A DNA stretch of 55,220 nt from DYCT01 sp051875715 (lineage in GTDB: Bacteria > Bacteroidota > Bacteroidia > Bacteroidales > Bacteroidaceae): contig JBJEHD010000049.1 of the NCBI GenBank assembly GCA_051875715.1, positions 1-55,220 of the forward strand, read 5' to 3'. Below are positions 19,129-27,026 of the stretch, piece after piece (position 1 is the first letter of the stretch; each line of letters opens with the position of its first letter). The notes beneath the pieces are model-generated. The model had not been told where the DNA came from and searched no databases. It was given only the letters and a program-made list of their open reading frames with translations. The translations under genes and the position numbers were made by a program.

Positions 19129-20007
19129 TCAAACAAGTACTTTTGAAATAATATCATTTTCAAGATCTACAATATTATACAAGTGCTCCAATACATCAAA
19201 GGTTTCTTTCAGATTGTTCTTTGCACTATGCCAACCATAACCATCGGTGAACCATACAAATTTGAAATACTCCAAATCCTTGGTTTCCATAGTGATGGTT
19301 TTGTAACTACGTGCCGTTTCATTTAATTTGGATCCACTGCTGGTATAAAAGTTGGCTTCTATTCCGTAAATTGTGTCCTGCCCCTTTACAACAAAATCAA
19401 ATCTTTTCTCTGCGCCACCATTATTGGAAATTGAGGACAGATCGACTCCCCATTTGGCCTCTATTTCGTGGATATACATTTCTTTGAAATAATCAGTGCC
19501 TTTCACCAGTCCAGCTTTAAGAAGAAAACTCTCTACAAGATTCTCCATAAGATGCCCACCACGATTCTTGCGTCCGTTAGAATCAAGTCCGGTTTCTATA
19601 CCAGTCACATAATCCACCAAATTGTTGACAAGATGATTCTCCATCAAATCAAAAAGGCCTGTCTTTCTCATGAATTTGACATAATCTTCATTTGCGCAGT
19701 TTGGCCTATCAAAATGAAAATCAACCTGTCCCTCTTCATCCACTGCCATAATATCAAGTTCACGCTTAGCCAAGAGAATGGGAATGCATCGCAGGGTTTC
19801 CGGATATTGATCCAAAATATTTCTGAATTCAGCCTCTATATTCTTGGATCCAATAAGTGAGTTCAAAATGTTGAGCGGAATTTTCATAGCCTCTACATTA
19901 TTGAAGACCTTCTCGAAATCAACGTAATATTTATAATCGGCAATAGAAGGCCTGAAACCAGCCAACCAAATATCAAAGTTTCTCATATCAGTAAGCATTG
20001 GCAACAT
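19129..20007 (-). CDS. dpnB: DpnII/MboI-family type II restriction endonuclease (GATC)
   Basis: 292 residues, the usual DpnII length. The N-terminal helical region (FDIWLAGFRPSIADYKYYVDFEKVF), the ILLAKRELDIMAVDEEG segment, and the catalytic-half motifs RNRGGHLMENLVESFLL and RFDFVVKGQDTIYGIEANFYTSSGSKLNETARSY are those of DpnII-like enzymes; the PD-(D/E)xK-type core would use Asp in FDFVV and Glu in GIEANF. It overlaps the Dam gene by 20 bases and directly precedes the second methylase. It would cleave unmethylated GATC in incoming DNA. Start chosen as the furthest in-frame ATG; internal Met4 or Met8 are also possible. Confidence 0.9.
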   Translation of the reverse strand: MLPMLTDMRNFDIWLAGFRPSIADYKYYVDFEKVFNNVEAMKIPLNILNSLIGSKNIEAEFRNILDQYPETLRCIPILLAKRELDIMAVDEEGQVDFHFDRPNCANEDYVKFMRKTGLFDLMENHLVNNLVDYVTGIETGLDSNGRKNRGGHLMENLVESFLLKAGLVKGTDYFKEMYIHEIEAKWGVDLSSISNNGGAEKRFDFVVKGQDTIYGIEANFYTSSGSKLNETARSYKTITMETKDLEYFKFVWFTDGYGWHSAKNNLKETFDVLEHLYNIVDLENDIISKVLV

Positions 20008-20899
20008 TCGAAATCATTATTTCAGAAATAGATCCACGCCCATTCCCTTTTGAACTTATCATCCTCACAGCGGAAACGCGCTTAATAGAAAATTTCCTAT
20101 AAAGATTATCAAAGAAATGATCTTCCACATCTACATTTTGCGGATCTGAATTGCTTGCGACAAACACGGATTTACGTTTTGATATCTGTTCACAGAAATC
20201 ACGCAGACGCATCTGTTCCGCATCACCAAAACCGTCTTTTGCGTAAGAAGTAAACGCTGAGGTCTCTGTTAGAGGCCTATATGGTGGATCAAAATAATAC
20301 AAAACATTCTCGTCGGCATATTTACCTGTTTGGGCAAAATCACCACAAAGAATTTCAACCCGCTGCAGAACAGCAGAATCCGCCCTTAAAACGTCCTCGT
20401 CACAAATTTTAGGATTCGCATATCTCCCATGCGGGACATTAAACTTTCCTTTGGAATTGACACGATACAGCCCATTAAAGCACGTTCGATTTAGGAAAAT
20501 AAATAGCGCGGCTGTTTCAACGTCTGAGTTATTGTTTTCATTATAACGCTCACGTTGAGATAAAAAATAATCTTTCCTTGCCATGTCATCCAACGCAAGA
20601 TACTCCGTCTGAATGCGTGTCAGTTCAAGAATCAATTTTTCTACATCTGATTTTATGGCACGATATGTGCAAATCAATTCTTCGTTTATGTCATTGATTA
20701 TAGCTCTGGTTATATTCGGATACTCTTGTAGAATCCAAAACAAAACAGCCCCTCCACCAACAAAAGGCTCAACATAAGTCACATCATTTATCCGTGATAA
20801 ATCATGTGGAAGAGTCTTCTTTATGGCATCCAGAAGTTGTGTTTTACCGCCAGCCCACTTGACAAACGGCTTTGCCGGGTATGTATATAATCTTTTCAT
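19988..20899 (-). CDS. dpnM: Dam-type GATC adenine-N6 methyltransferase (DpnM-like)
   Basis: 303 residues of the alpha class: AdoMet motif FVGGGAV near 46-52 comes before the catalytic DPPY at 204-207 (YYFDPPYRPLTETSAF). The start PFVKWAGGKTQLL is the standard opening of Dam/DpnM enzymes. It protects host GATC sites. First gene of the three-gene minus-strand operon. Order here is methylase-endonuclease-methylase, whereas the pneumococcal DpnII operon is methylase-methylase-endonuclease. Confidence 0.93.
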   Translation of the reverse strand: MKRLYTYPAKPFVKWAGGKTQLLDAIKKTLPHDLSRINDVTYVEPFVGGGAVLFWILQEYPNITRAIINDINEELICTYRAIKSDVEKLILELTRIQTEYLALDDMARKDYFLSQRERYNENNNSDVETAALFIFLNRTCFNGLYRVNSKGKFNVPHGRYANPKICDEDVLRADSAVLQRVEILCGDFAQTGKYADENVLYYFDPPYRPLTETSAFTSYAKDGFGDAEQMRLRDFCEQISKRKSVFVASNSDPQNVDVEDHFFDNLYRKFSIKRVSAVRMISSKGNGRGSISEIMISNVANAY

Positions 20900-21003
20900 C
20901 TGCTGTATGAGTTCGGGACAAGAAACATATTATTAAAGTAGGTAATCCTGCAACTATTCTTCGACTGCATGGTTATCAACCAATAAGTTAATATAGACAA
21001 GCG

Positions 21004-21156
21004 ATGATTCCCGAAAACAAAACTACAAAAAAGCACGCTGTTCTAGATGAGTTCAACCAGAATTTTGCATCCGAATGTGTGAAAAACCTCCTACCGGAGG
21101 GAAAAGGCATCATCGCTGCAACTGCAAAAGACGATTGCGTCTTGGCGGGCTCATGA
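21004..21156 (+). CDS. Small ORF, 50 residues, unrecognised
   Basis: ATG at 21004 to TGA at 21154-21156; product begins MIPENKTTKKHAVLDEFNQN and has a balanced, protein-like composition (FASECVKNLLPEGKGIIAA). No clear Shine-Dalgarno sequence precedes it. The adjoining plus-strand frame stays open immediately afterwards, so this may be the front part of a frameshifted gene. Function unknown. Confidence 0.35.
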   Translation: MIPENKTTKKHAVLDEFNQNFASECVKNLLPEGKGIIAATAKDDCVLAGS

Positions 21157-21469
21157 CCATTCTTGTCTCTGCCATTTCGACTCATTCGCCAATTTCAAGC
21201 ACAGTCGACTCACGCAATCTACTGCAACTTGCGGATTTTGCCTCTGCCTCACGGGGATAATCATCCACCTCCTCGACCGGAAGCATCAAAAGGAAAAGGA
21301 GACCCTCGTCGCACAAGCCCTGGAGAGGCGGCAGCAACTGAAGCAGGAAGCCGATAAAAATGCATCCTCGGTCGCTGATTATAGCCAACAGACTCTTGAC
21401 AAAGAGCCGATGTTATTGTATCCTCGTAAGCATTACAACATGACTGAACCCTCCAAAAGGTGTTGTTGA
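21136..21469 (+). pseudogene. Start-less open frame, probable gene remnant
   Basis: An open frame without an ATG start runs to a TGA at 21467-21469. It encodes a hydrophobic segment (CGFCLCLTGIIIHLLDRK) then a charged, probably coiled-coil stretch (KEKETLVAQALERRQQLKQE). It overlaps the end of the 50-residue ORF in another phase, as expected after a frameshift. Family not recognised. Confidence 0.3.
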
Positions 21470-21505
21470 GTAAATGCTTACATTGAGTTATATCCTGCAT
21501 TTTGA

Positions 21506-23149
21506 TTAATGAATGTGGAAAGTAATAATATCTGATACATATTTGCATATTTCCGGCTTATGGGTAATGATTATGATTGTTTTATTCTTTGATTTTTTTA
21601 CCAATCGTTCAATAAATAACCGTTCCGTTGCTGAATCGAGTGCAGAGGTCGGTTCATCTAAAAGCAGCAAACCTCCACTTCTCAAGAGTCCACGTGCAAT
21701 AGCTATCCTCTGTGCCTGTCCTTCACTGATACCTAAACCTCTTTCTCCTATTATGGTGTCCAAGCCGTCTGGTAGATCATTAAAAACAAATTCAGCAGAG
21801 GCCAAATAAAGGGCTTCCTTCATTTGAGCTTCCGTGGCATTCATATTTCCTAAAAACAAGTTATATTTTATCGTTCCACTTATTGTGCTGTTACCTTGAG
21901 GTACATATACACAATTGCAACGAGTACGGGCACATGCTTTAATGGATTCTTCTCGTATTTCGTTGCTATAGATATCCACTTCACCTTTCTGGGGAGAAAG
22001 AATTGCAAGAATCATTTTTATCAGAGTGCTTTTGCCCACACCCGTTTCCCCTAAAATTACAGTGATGCTTCCCGGTTTGAAGTCATAATTAAAATTCTCA
22101 AAAATCCATTTCTTGTCTTCTGAATATCGAAACGATACATTAGAAAAGCGAACACCGGGAATACCTTTCAACAACCATTTATCGTCATATTCCTCTTCTT
22201 TGGGAAGCGACGTTATTTCCATTAGGCGCTCAACAGAGGCAAACGATGTAATCCAAGAAGGATATTGATCTTTAAAAAGGAATATAGGGCGCTGTAGTTG
22301 TCCTACAAGCTGAATGAAAACCAAGAACTCACCATAGGATATTGTATTGTTGTTTATTCCATAAATCCCCCAAACAAACACAGCCAAATAACTTGAAGCA
22401 AACCCAACTTCGGTAAGAGAATCTGCACCTATCGTAAAACGTATTTGAGATTTTAATGCTCCTAAAAAAGAGTTTTGAAGGCCTTCTACTTGCGTTTGAA
22501 CATATTTATTTTGCCCCATCATGGAGATAAGTTCATGATGTTGCAGGTGCTCTTGAATATATTCATTGACCTTGCTGCCTTCCTTCCGTACCTTTCGCGA
22601 AATCGGAACAAGAAGACGGGTATAATGATACCCAATAAATACGATAATCGGGGCAATAAGACCGATAGCCACAGTAAAAAGAGGTTGCATGGTCATCAAA
22701 TATCCCCAAGTAGCAATCAATTGCACAACGGAATATACTAATATGGGGAGCGTGAACGCCGTGCTCTCTGCCACCACCCCAACATCACTGGAAAGCCGAT
22801 ATACTTCATCACCGGAATGGAATCTTTGTATGGCTTGTATTTTGCTGTCACTTAAAGCACAAAACATTCTTAATTCCAAAGTGTTTTCTAATTCTACCCT
22901 TGTTAGGGTGCGAAGATAGATTTCTCCTTGTTCACATACCAATTGTATAATCTTCAATCCTATTAAGAAGGCTATCATTTTGACAATAAGGTTTTTCCCT
23001 TCAACCGCATCGTTAACGAAAATCTTCGTGGATTCCACGAATACGAGCGAAGCACACACGCCGCCAATACTAAGCATGATAATAAAAAGCAGCCTGAGTC
23101 TGAAACCAATAGAATGCGCCCAAATCCATTTTATAATAGAAGAAACCAT
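21506..23149 (-). CDS. ABC exporter (membrane domain fused to ATPase) of the RiPP cluster
   Basis: 547 residues. The N-terminal half (about 15-310) has some six hydrophobic spans of a type I exporter domain. The ATPase half has Walker A GETGVGKST (367-375), the Q-loop PQGN, a signature motif ISEGQ (474-478) instead of LSGGQ, Walker B LLLLDEP (494-500) and the H-loop IITHKP. There is no N-terminal C39 peptidase domain, unlike many peptide exporters, so leader removal must be done by another protein; the ClpP-like gene 3 bases upstream is the obvious candidate. Likely exports the mature Cys-rich peptide. Strongly AT-rich, like the rest of the cluster. Confidence 0.88.
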   Translation of the reverse strand: MVSSIIKWIWAHSIGFRLRLLFIIMLSIGGVCASLVFVESTKIFVNDAVEGKNLIVKMIAFLIGLKIIQLVCEQGEIYLRTLTRVELENTLELRMFCALSDSKIQAIQRFHSGDEVYRLSSDVGVVAESTAFTLPILVYSVVQLIATWGYLMTMQPLFTVAIGLIAPIIVFIGYHYTRLLVPISRKVRKEGSKVNEYIQEHLQHHELISMMGQNKYVQTQVEGLQNSFLGALKSQIRFTIGADSLTEVGFASSYLAVFVWGIYGINNNTISYGEFLVFIQLVGQLQRPIFLFKDQYPSWITSFASVERLMEITSLPKEEEYDDKWLLKGIPGVRFSNVSFRYSEDKKWIFENFNYDFKPGSITVILGETGVGKSTLIKMILAILSPQKGEVDIYSNEIREESIKACARTRCNCVYVPQGNSTISGTIKYNLFLGNMNATEAQMKEALYLASAEFVFNDLPDGLDTIIGERGLGISEGQAQRIAIARGLLRSGGLLLLDEPTSALDSATERLFIERLVKKSKNKTIIIITHKPEICKYVSDIITFHIH

Positions 23150-23152
23150 ATA

Positions 23153-23668
23153 TCAATTATTGACGATAATAGAAGCAAGCCCCAACTTTACAGCTTGATC
23201 GGCTTTCAATATACAGCCTTTTGACATCAGGTTTTTCCAATAGCGCTTACTTTTTTTTGTACGCTGTTCAAGTAAAGTTGTTACAATATCTGTATTTGCG
23301 CTGATTTCTTGAATCTCTCTCAAAAGGCTTTGGAGATCATAAATACCTTTGAGCCGTTTGGAAATGGAATGAATATAAAAAGTCGATCCTGAATGACAGA
23401 TTCTTACGTCACCAGCCAAATATATAAGGATAGCTGCAGAATTTACATAGGACGTGTTCACGGTTTGAATTGCACAATCTAAATTACGTAGAAAATGGAA
23501 CAATTCAATTGCTATATCGACATCTCCTCCCGGAGAAGAAATATTAATAACTAAAGTCCTGGCTTCCGGATGTTGGATACACAAATCTTCAATAGCATGA
23601 ATGAAACTCTTGATTGACGATGAATTGATTGAATCAGAAAAATTTAACCTAGGAAATCCATTCTCCAT
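23153..23668 (-). CDS. ClpP-like serine peptidase of the RiPP cluster
   Basis: 171 residues, short for ClpP (about 195-210). It has the ClpP oxyanion segment SPGG at 45-48 (INISSPGGDVDIAIELFHFL), a nucleophile candidate Ser77 in YVNSAAILIYLAG that aligns with the ClpP active-site segment residue for residue through the Gly nine positions on, and a His100 candidate in TFYIHSI. The ClpP catalytic Asp position falls on a Gly/Cys stretch (about 150-153), so the triad is incomplete or rearranged. Starts inside the 3' end of the radical SAM gene (20-base overlap) and ends 3 bases before the exporter. I infer that it trims the modified precursor. A dedicated ClpP homologue in this role is unusual. 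Confidence 0.75.
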   Translation of the reverse strand: MENGFPRLNFSDSINSSSIKSFIHAIEDLCIQHPEARTLVINISSPGGDVDIAIELFHFLRNLDCAIQTVNTSYVNSAAILIYLAGDVRICHSGSTFYIHSISKRLKGIYDLQSLLREIQEISANTDIVTTLLEQRTKKSKRYWKNLMSKGCILKADQAVKLGLASIIVNN

Positions 23669-24749
23669 TCTTATATATTTTTAAATAATCTATAGCCTTT
23701 CTGACAGCATTAACTTTTTCACTCGCAGAGAAATCAATTCGATTCTTTATTGCAATTGAGATCAGAAGTGAAGCGGACCAATACGCAGTTATTTTATGTG
23801 CCAAACACGCATATTGTTTATTAATATTTATACCAAAATCTCCAAAATACTGATAATTCATTGCCATACAATTGGTGCAACTCCACCGAATTGGGCATTC
23901 CCGACATGTGCTATCGATTTTTTCTTCTTTCAGATTGGTTGCTTCTTTCAAGATCGATCTCCTTTTCTCTTTCCCTTGCACTATAGTAGAGAACATATGA
24001 CACGGCAGCATTTCTGTTTCGCAGTCGTAAGTATGGACTACCTGTCTTTCCCAACATGGTTTTTCAGAAGATTGCCCAAAAGCCGCCATCTCGAAAGCAT
24101 GTTCAAATCCTAAAGAGAAAAGAGGCTCTATTGGTGAAATTTGTGGATTAGATAGGTAATAATCTACCAACTTTTCCATTTGCTGATCCAATATCAAACA
24201 TGATTCATTATCCCATTCTACACCTTGTGCAAGTCCACCGGTTACGTTAAAACCTTTCCTATAAAGGTAAACTAAAGAATCGAACAAGGAATCTACACTT
24301 TGAGGGAATACAGTCATTTTCACAGGGACATCTTGCCAATATTGGTAGAAAAAATCAAGGTCTACTTCTTTTACACCACGATTGAAATAATTCGTTTCGG
24401 GAGTGCCGTCAATACTTAATCCGAGGCCTAATAGTTTGTTATGACTTGAAAGCCAGTCCTTCATTTCTTTTGATAAAAGAGTTCCGTTGGTACGTATAAA
24501 TATTTGCATTTGGGGATTACGTTCCCATATCCATTTGCAAATATGGGGTATAATCGAATAATTGGAAAGTGGCTCACCTCCCAATAAATCAACATTTGTT
24601 ATTCCTTCGGCATCCTCGGAAAACTCTCTTTCAAGAATTTCAACAGCCCTATCAAGAGTCATTTTCCTAGGATCCTTGAATCTTTCATAACAATATTTGC
24701 AGGTAAGATTACAACTATGACTAATTAAAAGAAGTATAGACCGTTTCAT
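23649..24749 (-). CDS. Radical SAM/SPASM peptide maturase 2
   Basis: 366 residues. The radical SAM cluster motif CX3CX2C is Cys13, Cys17, Cys20 (SCNLTCKYCYE), with GGEP at 57-60 for AdoMet binding. The C-terminal SPASM-type Cys set is Cys232, 243, 250, 282, 285, 291, 294 and 315 (CRECPIRWSCTNC), enough for auxiliary 4Fe-4S clusters. It resembles maturase 1 along its length (RGVxxxDLDFF, LAQGVEW, GCHMF/PCHMF), so the pair are paralogues. Such enzymes crosslink Cys sulfur to carbon or make C-C links in precursor peptides. It is encoded downstream of the precursor, after a 710-base spacer with a terminator-like hairpin, and overlaps the ClpP-like gene. Confidence 0.92.
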   Translation of the reverse strand: MKRSILLLISHSCNLTCKYCYERFKDPRKMTLDRAVEILEREFSEDAEGITNVDLLGGEPLSNYSIIPHICKWIWERNPQMQIFIRTNGTLLSKEMKDWLSSHNKLLGLGLSIDGTPETNYFNRGVKEVDLDFFYQYWQDVPVKMTVFPQSVDSLFDSLVYLYRKGFNVTGGLAQGVEWDNESCLILDQQMEKLVDYYLSNPQISPIEPLFSLGFEHAFEMAAFGQSSEKPCWERQVVHTYDCETEMLPCHMFSTIVQGKEKRRSILKEATNLKEEKIDSTCRECPIRWSCTNCMAMNYQYFGDFGININKQYACLAHKITAYWSASLLISIAIKNRIDFSASEKVNAVRKAIDYLKIYKNGEWIS

Positions 24750-25459
24750 TTTATCTTACTGTATTTTACAGACGTTCACATAATTAAATCAAACCGACCA
24801 GTAATAGTCACAAAAACTATCTTGTCGGTATTGTATTTCTATCTTTATATAAATTCTCAATATGAATTATTGATATAACTTCCCCTTGTAAAAGGACATT
24901 GCCACTCTTACGCGCGGATAGTCACGATATAGTACAAAAAATTTTATGTACATCATGCCCAAATCCAATCGGAAGATATACCATCCATTATTTACTTCTA
25001 CTTGATTAAAGGGCATTGCACTACATGCAGACGGCCACATGCCGACCATGCGGGCTCTACTCAAAACAGGAATCGTTGCAAACAAACATGAAAACCACCG
25101 TCACCATAACTTTTTTGAGGATGAGCACCATCATCTTTCGCTTCATTTCCATTCACATCATATGCACACGCAATATACCCCCACGCCACCAATCAATTTG
25201 AATACGAACTCATACATACATATGAAAACTAATAATATAATTATCCTAAACATAGTCATTCCCATCATAAGAGTTTTATGTCATAACCTCCAATCTGAGG
25301 TGTTACCATCAGTATTTGGATGCAGTCGTGTACGTCATAAACCATCTTTGCCTTCGGTCTCAGCGCCTTGCGTCTTGACCATTCTGAAACACCTTAAAGG
25401 CTGTGTCAAATACAAGATTTTGACACAGCCTCCCTTAAAATAGTGGCCTACTATTTGGA
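24750..25459. other. Spacer between precursor and maturase 2
   Basis: No convincing gene. It holds the terminator-like hairpin repeat (25363-25431) just after the precursor, and a plus-strand frame rich in His codons (25039-25443) without a ribosome-binding site. A minus-strand frame at 24867-25085 has no recognisable family and no plausible start signal. The stretch may act as an attenuated leader that keeps precursor mRNA more abundant than enzyme mRNA. Confidence 0.4.
25363..25431 (-). terminator. Terminator-like hairpin repeat downstream of the precursor
   Basis: Arms AGGCTGTGTCAAA (25398-25410) and the complementary TTTGACACAGCCT ending at 25431 form a long stem. With the preceding 35 bases (GCGCCTTGC onward) it matches 36842-36914. 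It lies about 30 bases after the precursor stop on the minus strand, so it could limit read-through into the enzymes. Confidence 0.6.
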
Positions 25460-25648
25460 TTAACGGCCATTGCAAGAACCTCCACAAGTACCACGGCAGG
25501 TGCCCTTGCAACCACCGCCCCCAGTCTGATAACAATCAGTACAAGTGTTTGAGTTCTGAGCCATGTGCTCAGCAATCGGGCCATTTACCTTGCTATATTC
25601 AGCAAGTTTCTGCTCCAAAGCATTAAGTGCTTCAAGATTCATTTTCAT
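25460..25648 (-). CDS. RiPP precursor peptide with four CXXX units
   Basis: 62 residues behind a strong Shine-Dalgarno (AGGAGG, 8-9 bases upstream). The leader (about 1-42) is helical and charged (LEALNALEQKLAEY), with two Cys at 36 and 39. Then come GGGG (43-46) and a 16-residue tail CKGTCRGTCGGSCNGR with Cys at 47, 51, 55 and 59, that is, four exact CXXX units with Gly as the third residue. Flanking radical SAM genes make this a modified-peptide precursor of the CXXX-repeat kind. I infer cleavage after the Gly run. Thr50, Thr54 and Ser58 follow three of the Cys units and are possible crosslink partners. Product chemistry and activity are unknown. Confidence 0.88.
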   Translation of the reverse strand: MKMNLEALNALEQKLAEYSKVNGPIAEHMAQNSNTCTDCYQTGGGGCKGTCRGTCGGSCNGR

Positions 25649-25746
25649 AATGAAATCCTCCTAATTTAAATTTGTTAATAATTGATTGAATGGGGCTATA
25701 AGCCTTTTATCTTACTTCTCCGATAAGTTTATTCAACGATTTTTAC

Positions 25747-26958
25747 CTACGCTATTCTGTACGGACTAGCGCTATTTTCCAAATCAAGATGTTTAAGCAC
25801 ATCATATGCTTTAATTGCGGTTTGTGCATGTTCTGCATCTTCTGCAGACAAATTATCCATCATAGCGATTCTTTCTATTTGAAACTCACAAGCAGTCATT
25901 GCTTCTGCCAGAACTAAAGGGCACCAGCGTTTATCTCGGGAAGCAAAGTGCCCACGATATTTATAATTGAAACCGGGACAAGTAGGACAAAACCTTCTAA
26001 GAACACACGTTTCACAATATGGGTCTGCCATTAAATCAGACTTTTCCCATTCAACGGAATCGACACCAATAGCCTTATCCGTACCCAATACTATAGGGGT
26101 AAACATATGGCACCCAAATTTCTTTCCATCAATGTCATAAGTTACCATGTTTAATCCACTTCCACATCCATGAATTTGCCTACGTTCTGTAGGAGCAAGG
26201 TTGAATACGTCCACATATCTAGCAAGACGGTTAAGGGGCTTTAATTGCAAGTCTTTCAAATATGCCTCCTTTAACAAACACAACTGCTTCCGGTATAGTA
26301 TAGCATCTTCTATTGACCAATCGACACCTTGAGCTAACGCTGCATTAATTTCATACCCTTTCTGTTGCACAGATAGAACACCTTCTGCGAGAAATGGTAG
26401 TGTTTCTTTAGAGATGGTCATTTGAAAAGTTTGAGCTGGCCATAATTCATGAAAAAAATCTAAATCTATCTCATAATGGTCAGTTCCTCTATTTTTAGAT
26501 TGCATCTTACTTGTACCATCATAACTTGCTCCAAGTACCATATATTGTTTGTGTTGTTTTAACCACTCTTTCATCTCATGGTCTATTAAAGTGCCGTTTG
26601 TCGAAGCAAAGCACACCCATGGAACATCTATTCCACCTTTCTCAAGCCATTCAACTATCGCCTTTATCAAAGTAAAATTCATGAGTGGTTCACCACCCAT
26701 AAAATCAATCTGTATTTCATCAAACTTATTACTTTCTTTAATAAATAAAGCCTCTTTTAAAATAATCTCTTTAGCCAATTCAACTGTCATATAAGCATTT
26801 TGTTTGTGAGATTCATAACAATAACTACAACTAAGATTACAGGCATGAGTTATCATTAACATACAAACTCTTCTCCTTCCAGAATGCTCTTCCTCCCAGA
26901 TCGAATGATTATTTGCTATTTTATCCATATAAATGACATTTGGTTTTGGATTCTCCAT
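25747..26958 (-). CDS. Radical SAM/SPASM peptide maturase 1
   Basis: 403 residues. CX3CX2C is Cys40, Cys44, Cys47 (ACNLSCSYCYE), GGEP 88-91, and SPASM Cys are 265, 283, 315, 318, 324, 327 and 346 (CETCVLRRFCPTC). The first 35 residues (IWEEEHSGRRR) extend beyond maturase 2 and may contact the leader peptide. The precursor gene starts 98 bases after its stop on the same strand. It looks like the 'radical SAM peptide maturase, CXXX-repeat target' type, named from memory and not checked. Upstream, 26991-27026 holds a hairpin followed by seven T on this strand, a possible attenuator. Confidence 0.92.
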   Translation of the reverse strand: MENPKPNVIYMDKIANNHSIWEEEHSGRRRVCMLMITHACNLSCSYCYESHKQNAYMTVELAKEIILKEALFIKESNKFDEIQIDFMGGEPLMNFTLIKAIVEWLEKGGIDVPWVCFASTNGTLIDHEMKEWLKQHKQYMVLGASYDGTSKMQSKNRGTDHYEIDLDFFHELWPAQTFQMTISKETLPFLAEGVLSVQQKGYEINAALAQGVDWSIEDAILYRKQLCLLKEAYLKDLQLKPLNRLARYVDVFNLAPTERRQIHGCGSGLNMVTYDIDGKKFGCHMFTPIVLGTDKAIGVDSVEWEKSDLMADPYCETCVLRRFCPTCPGFNYKYRGHFASRDKRWCPLVLAEAMTACEFQIERIAMMDNLSAEDAEHAQTAIKAYDVLKHLDLENSASPYRIA

Positions 26959-26990
26959 TTTTTCATAATCATAAATTGACTTTAAGACAT

Positions 26991-27026
26991 AAAAAAAGCG
27001 TGGAAACGTCTGTTGTCCGTTCCACG
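26991..27026 (-). terminator. Hairpin plus T-run upstream of maturase 1
   Basis: On the minus strand CGTGGAA (27026-27020) pairs with TTCCACG (27005-26999), followed by a C and seven T (26997-26991). It ends 32 bases before the maturase 1 start. Either it terminates an upstream RNA or it attenuates the cluster. Confidence 0.6.

Larger units (their letters stand above)
20900..21505. other. Intergenic stretch between the RM operon and the RiPP exporter
   Basis: No intact gene of recognisable family. A diverged Bacteroides -7 box (TATGTTTC on the minus strand, 20923-20930) may drive the RM operon. On the plus strand it holds one 50-codon ORF and a start-less open frame that continues it in another phase, both listed separately, so the stretch probably contains a decayed gene. 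Confidence 0.5.

Noticed and set aside
24867..25085. 72-codon minus-strand frame in the RiPP spacer as a possible second precursor
   Set aside because: No Cys-patterned tail, no Shine-Dalgarno sequence and no leader similarity to the real precursor.
18247..26958. Integrative element with its own recombinase
   Set aside because: No integrase, transposase or relaxase motif was found in the island, and no att-like direct repeats at its ends.
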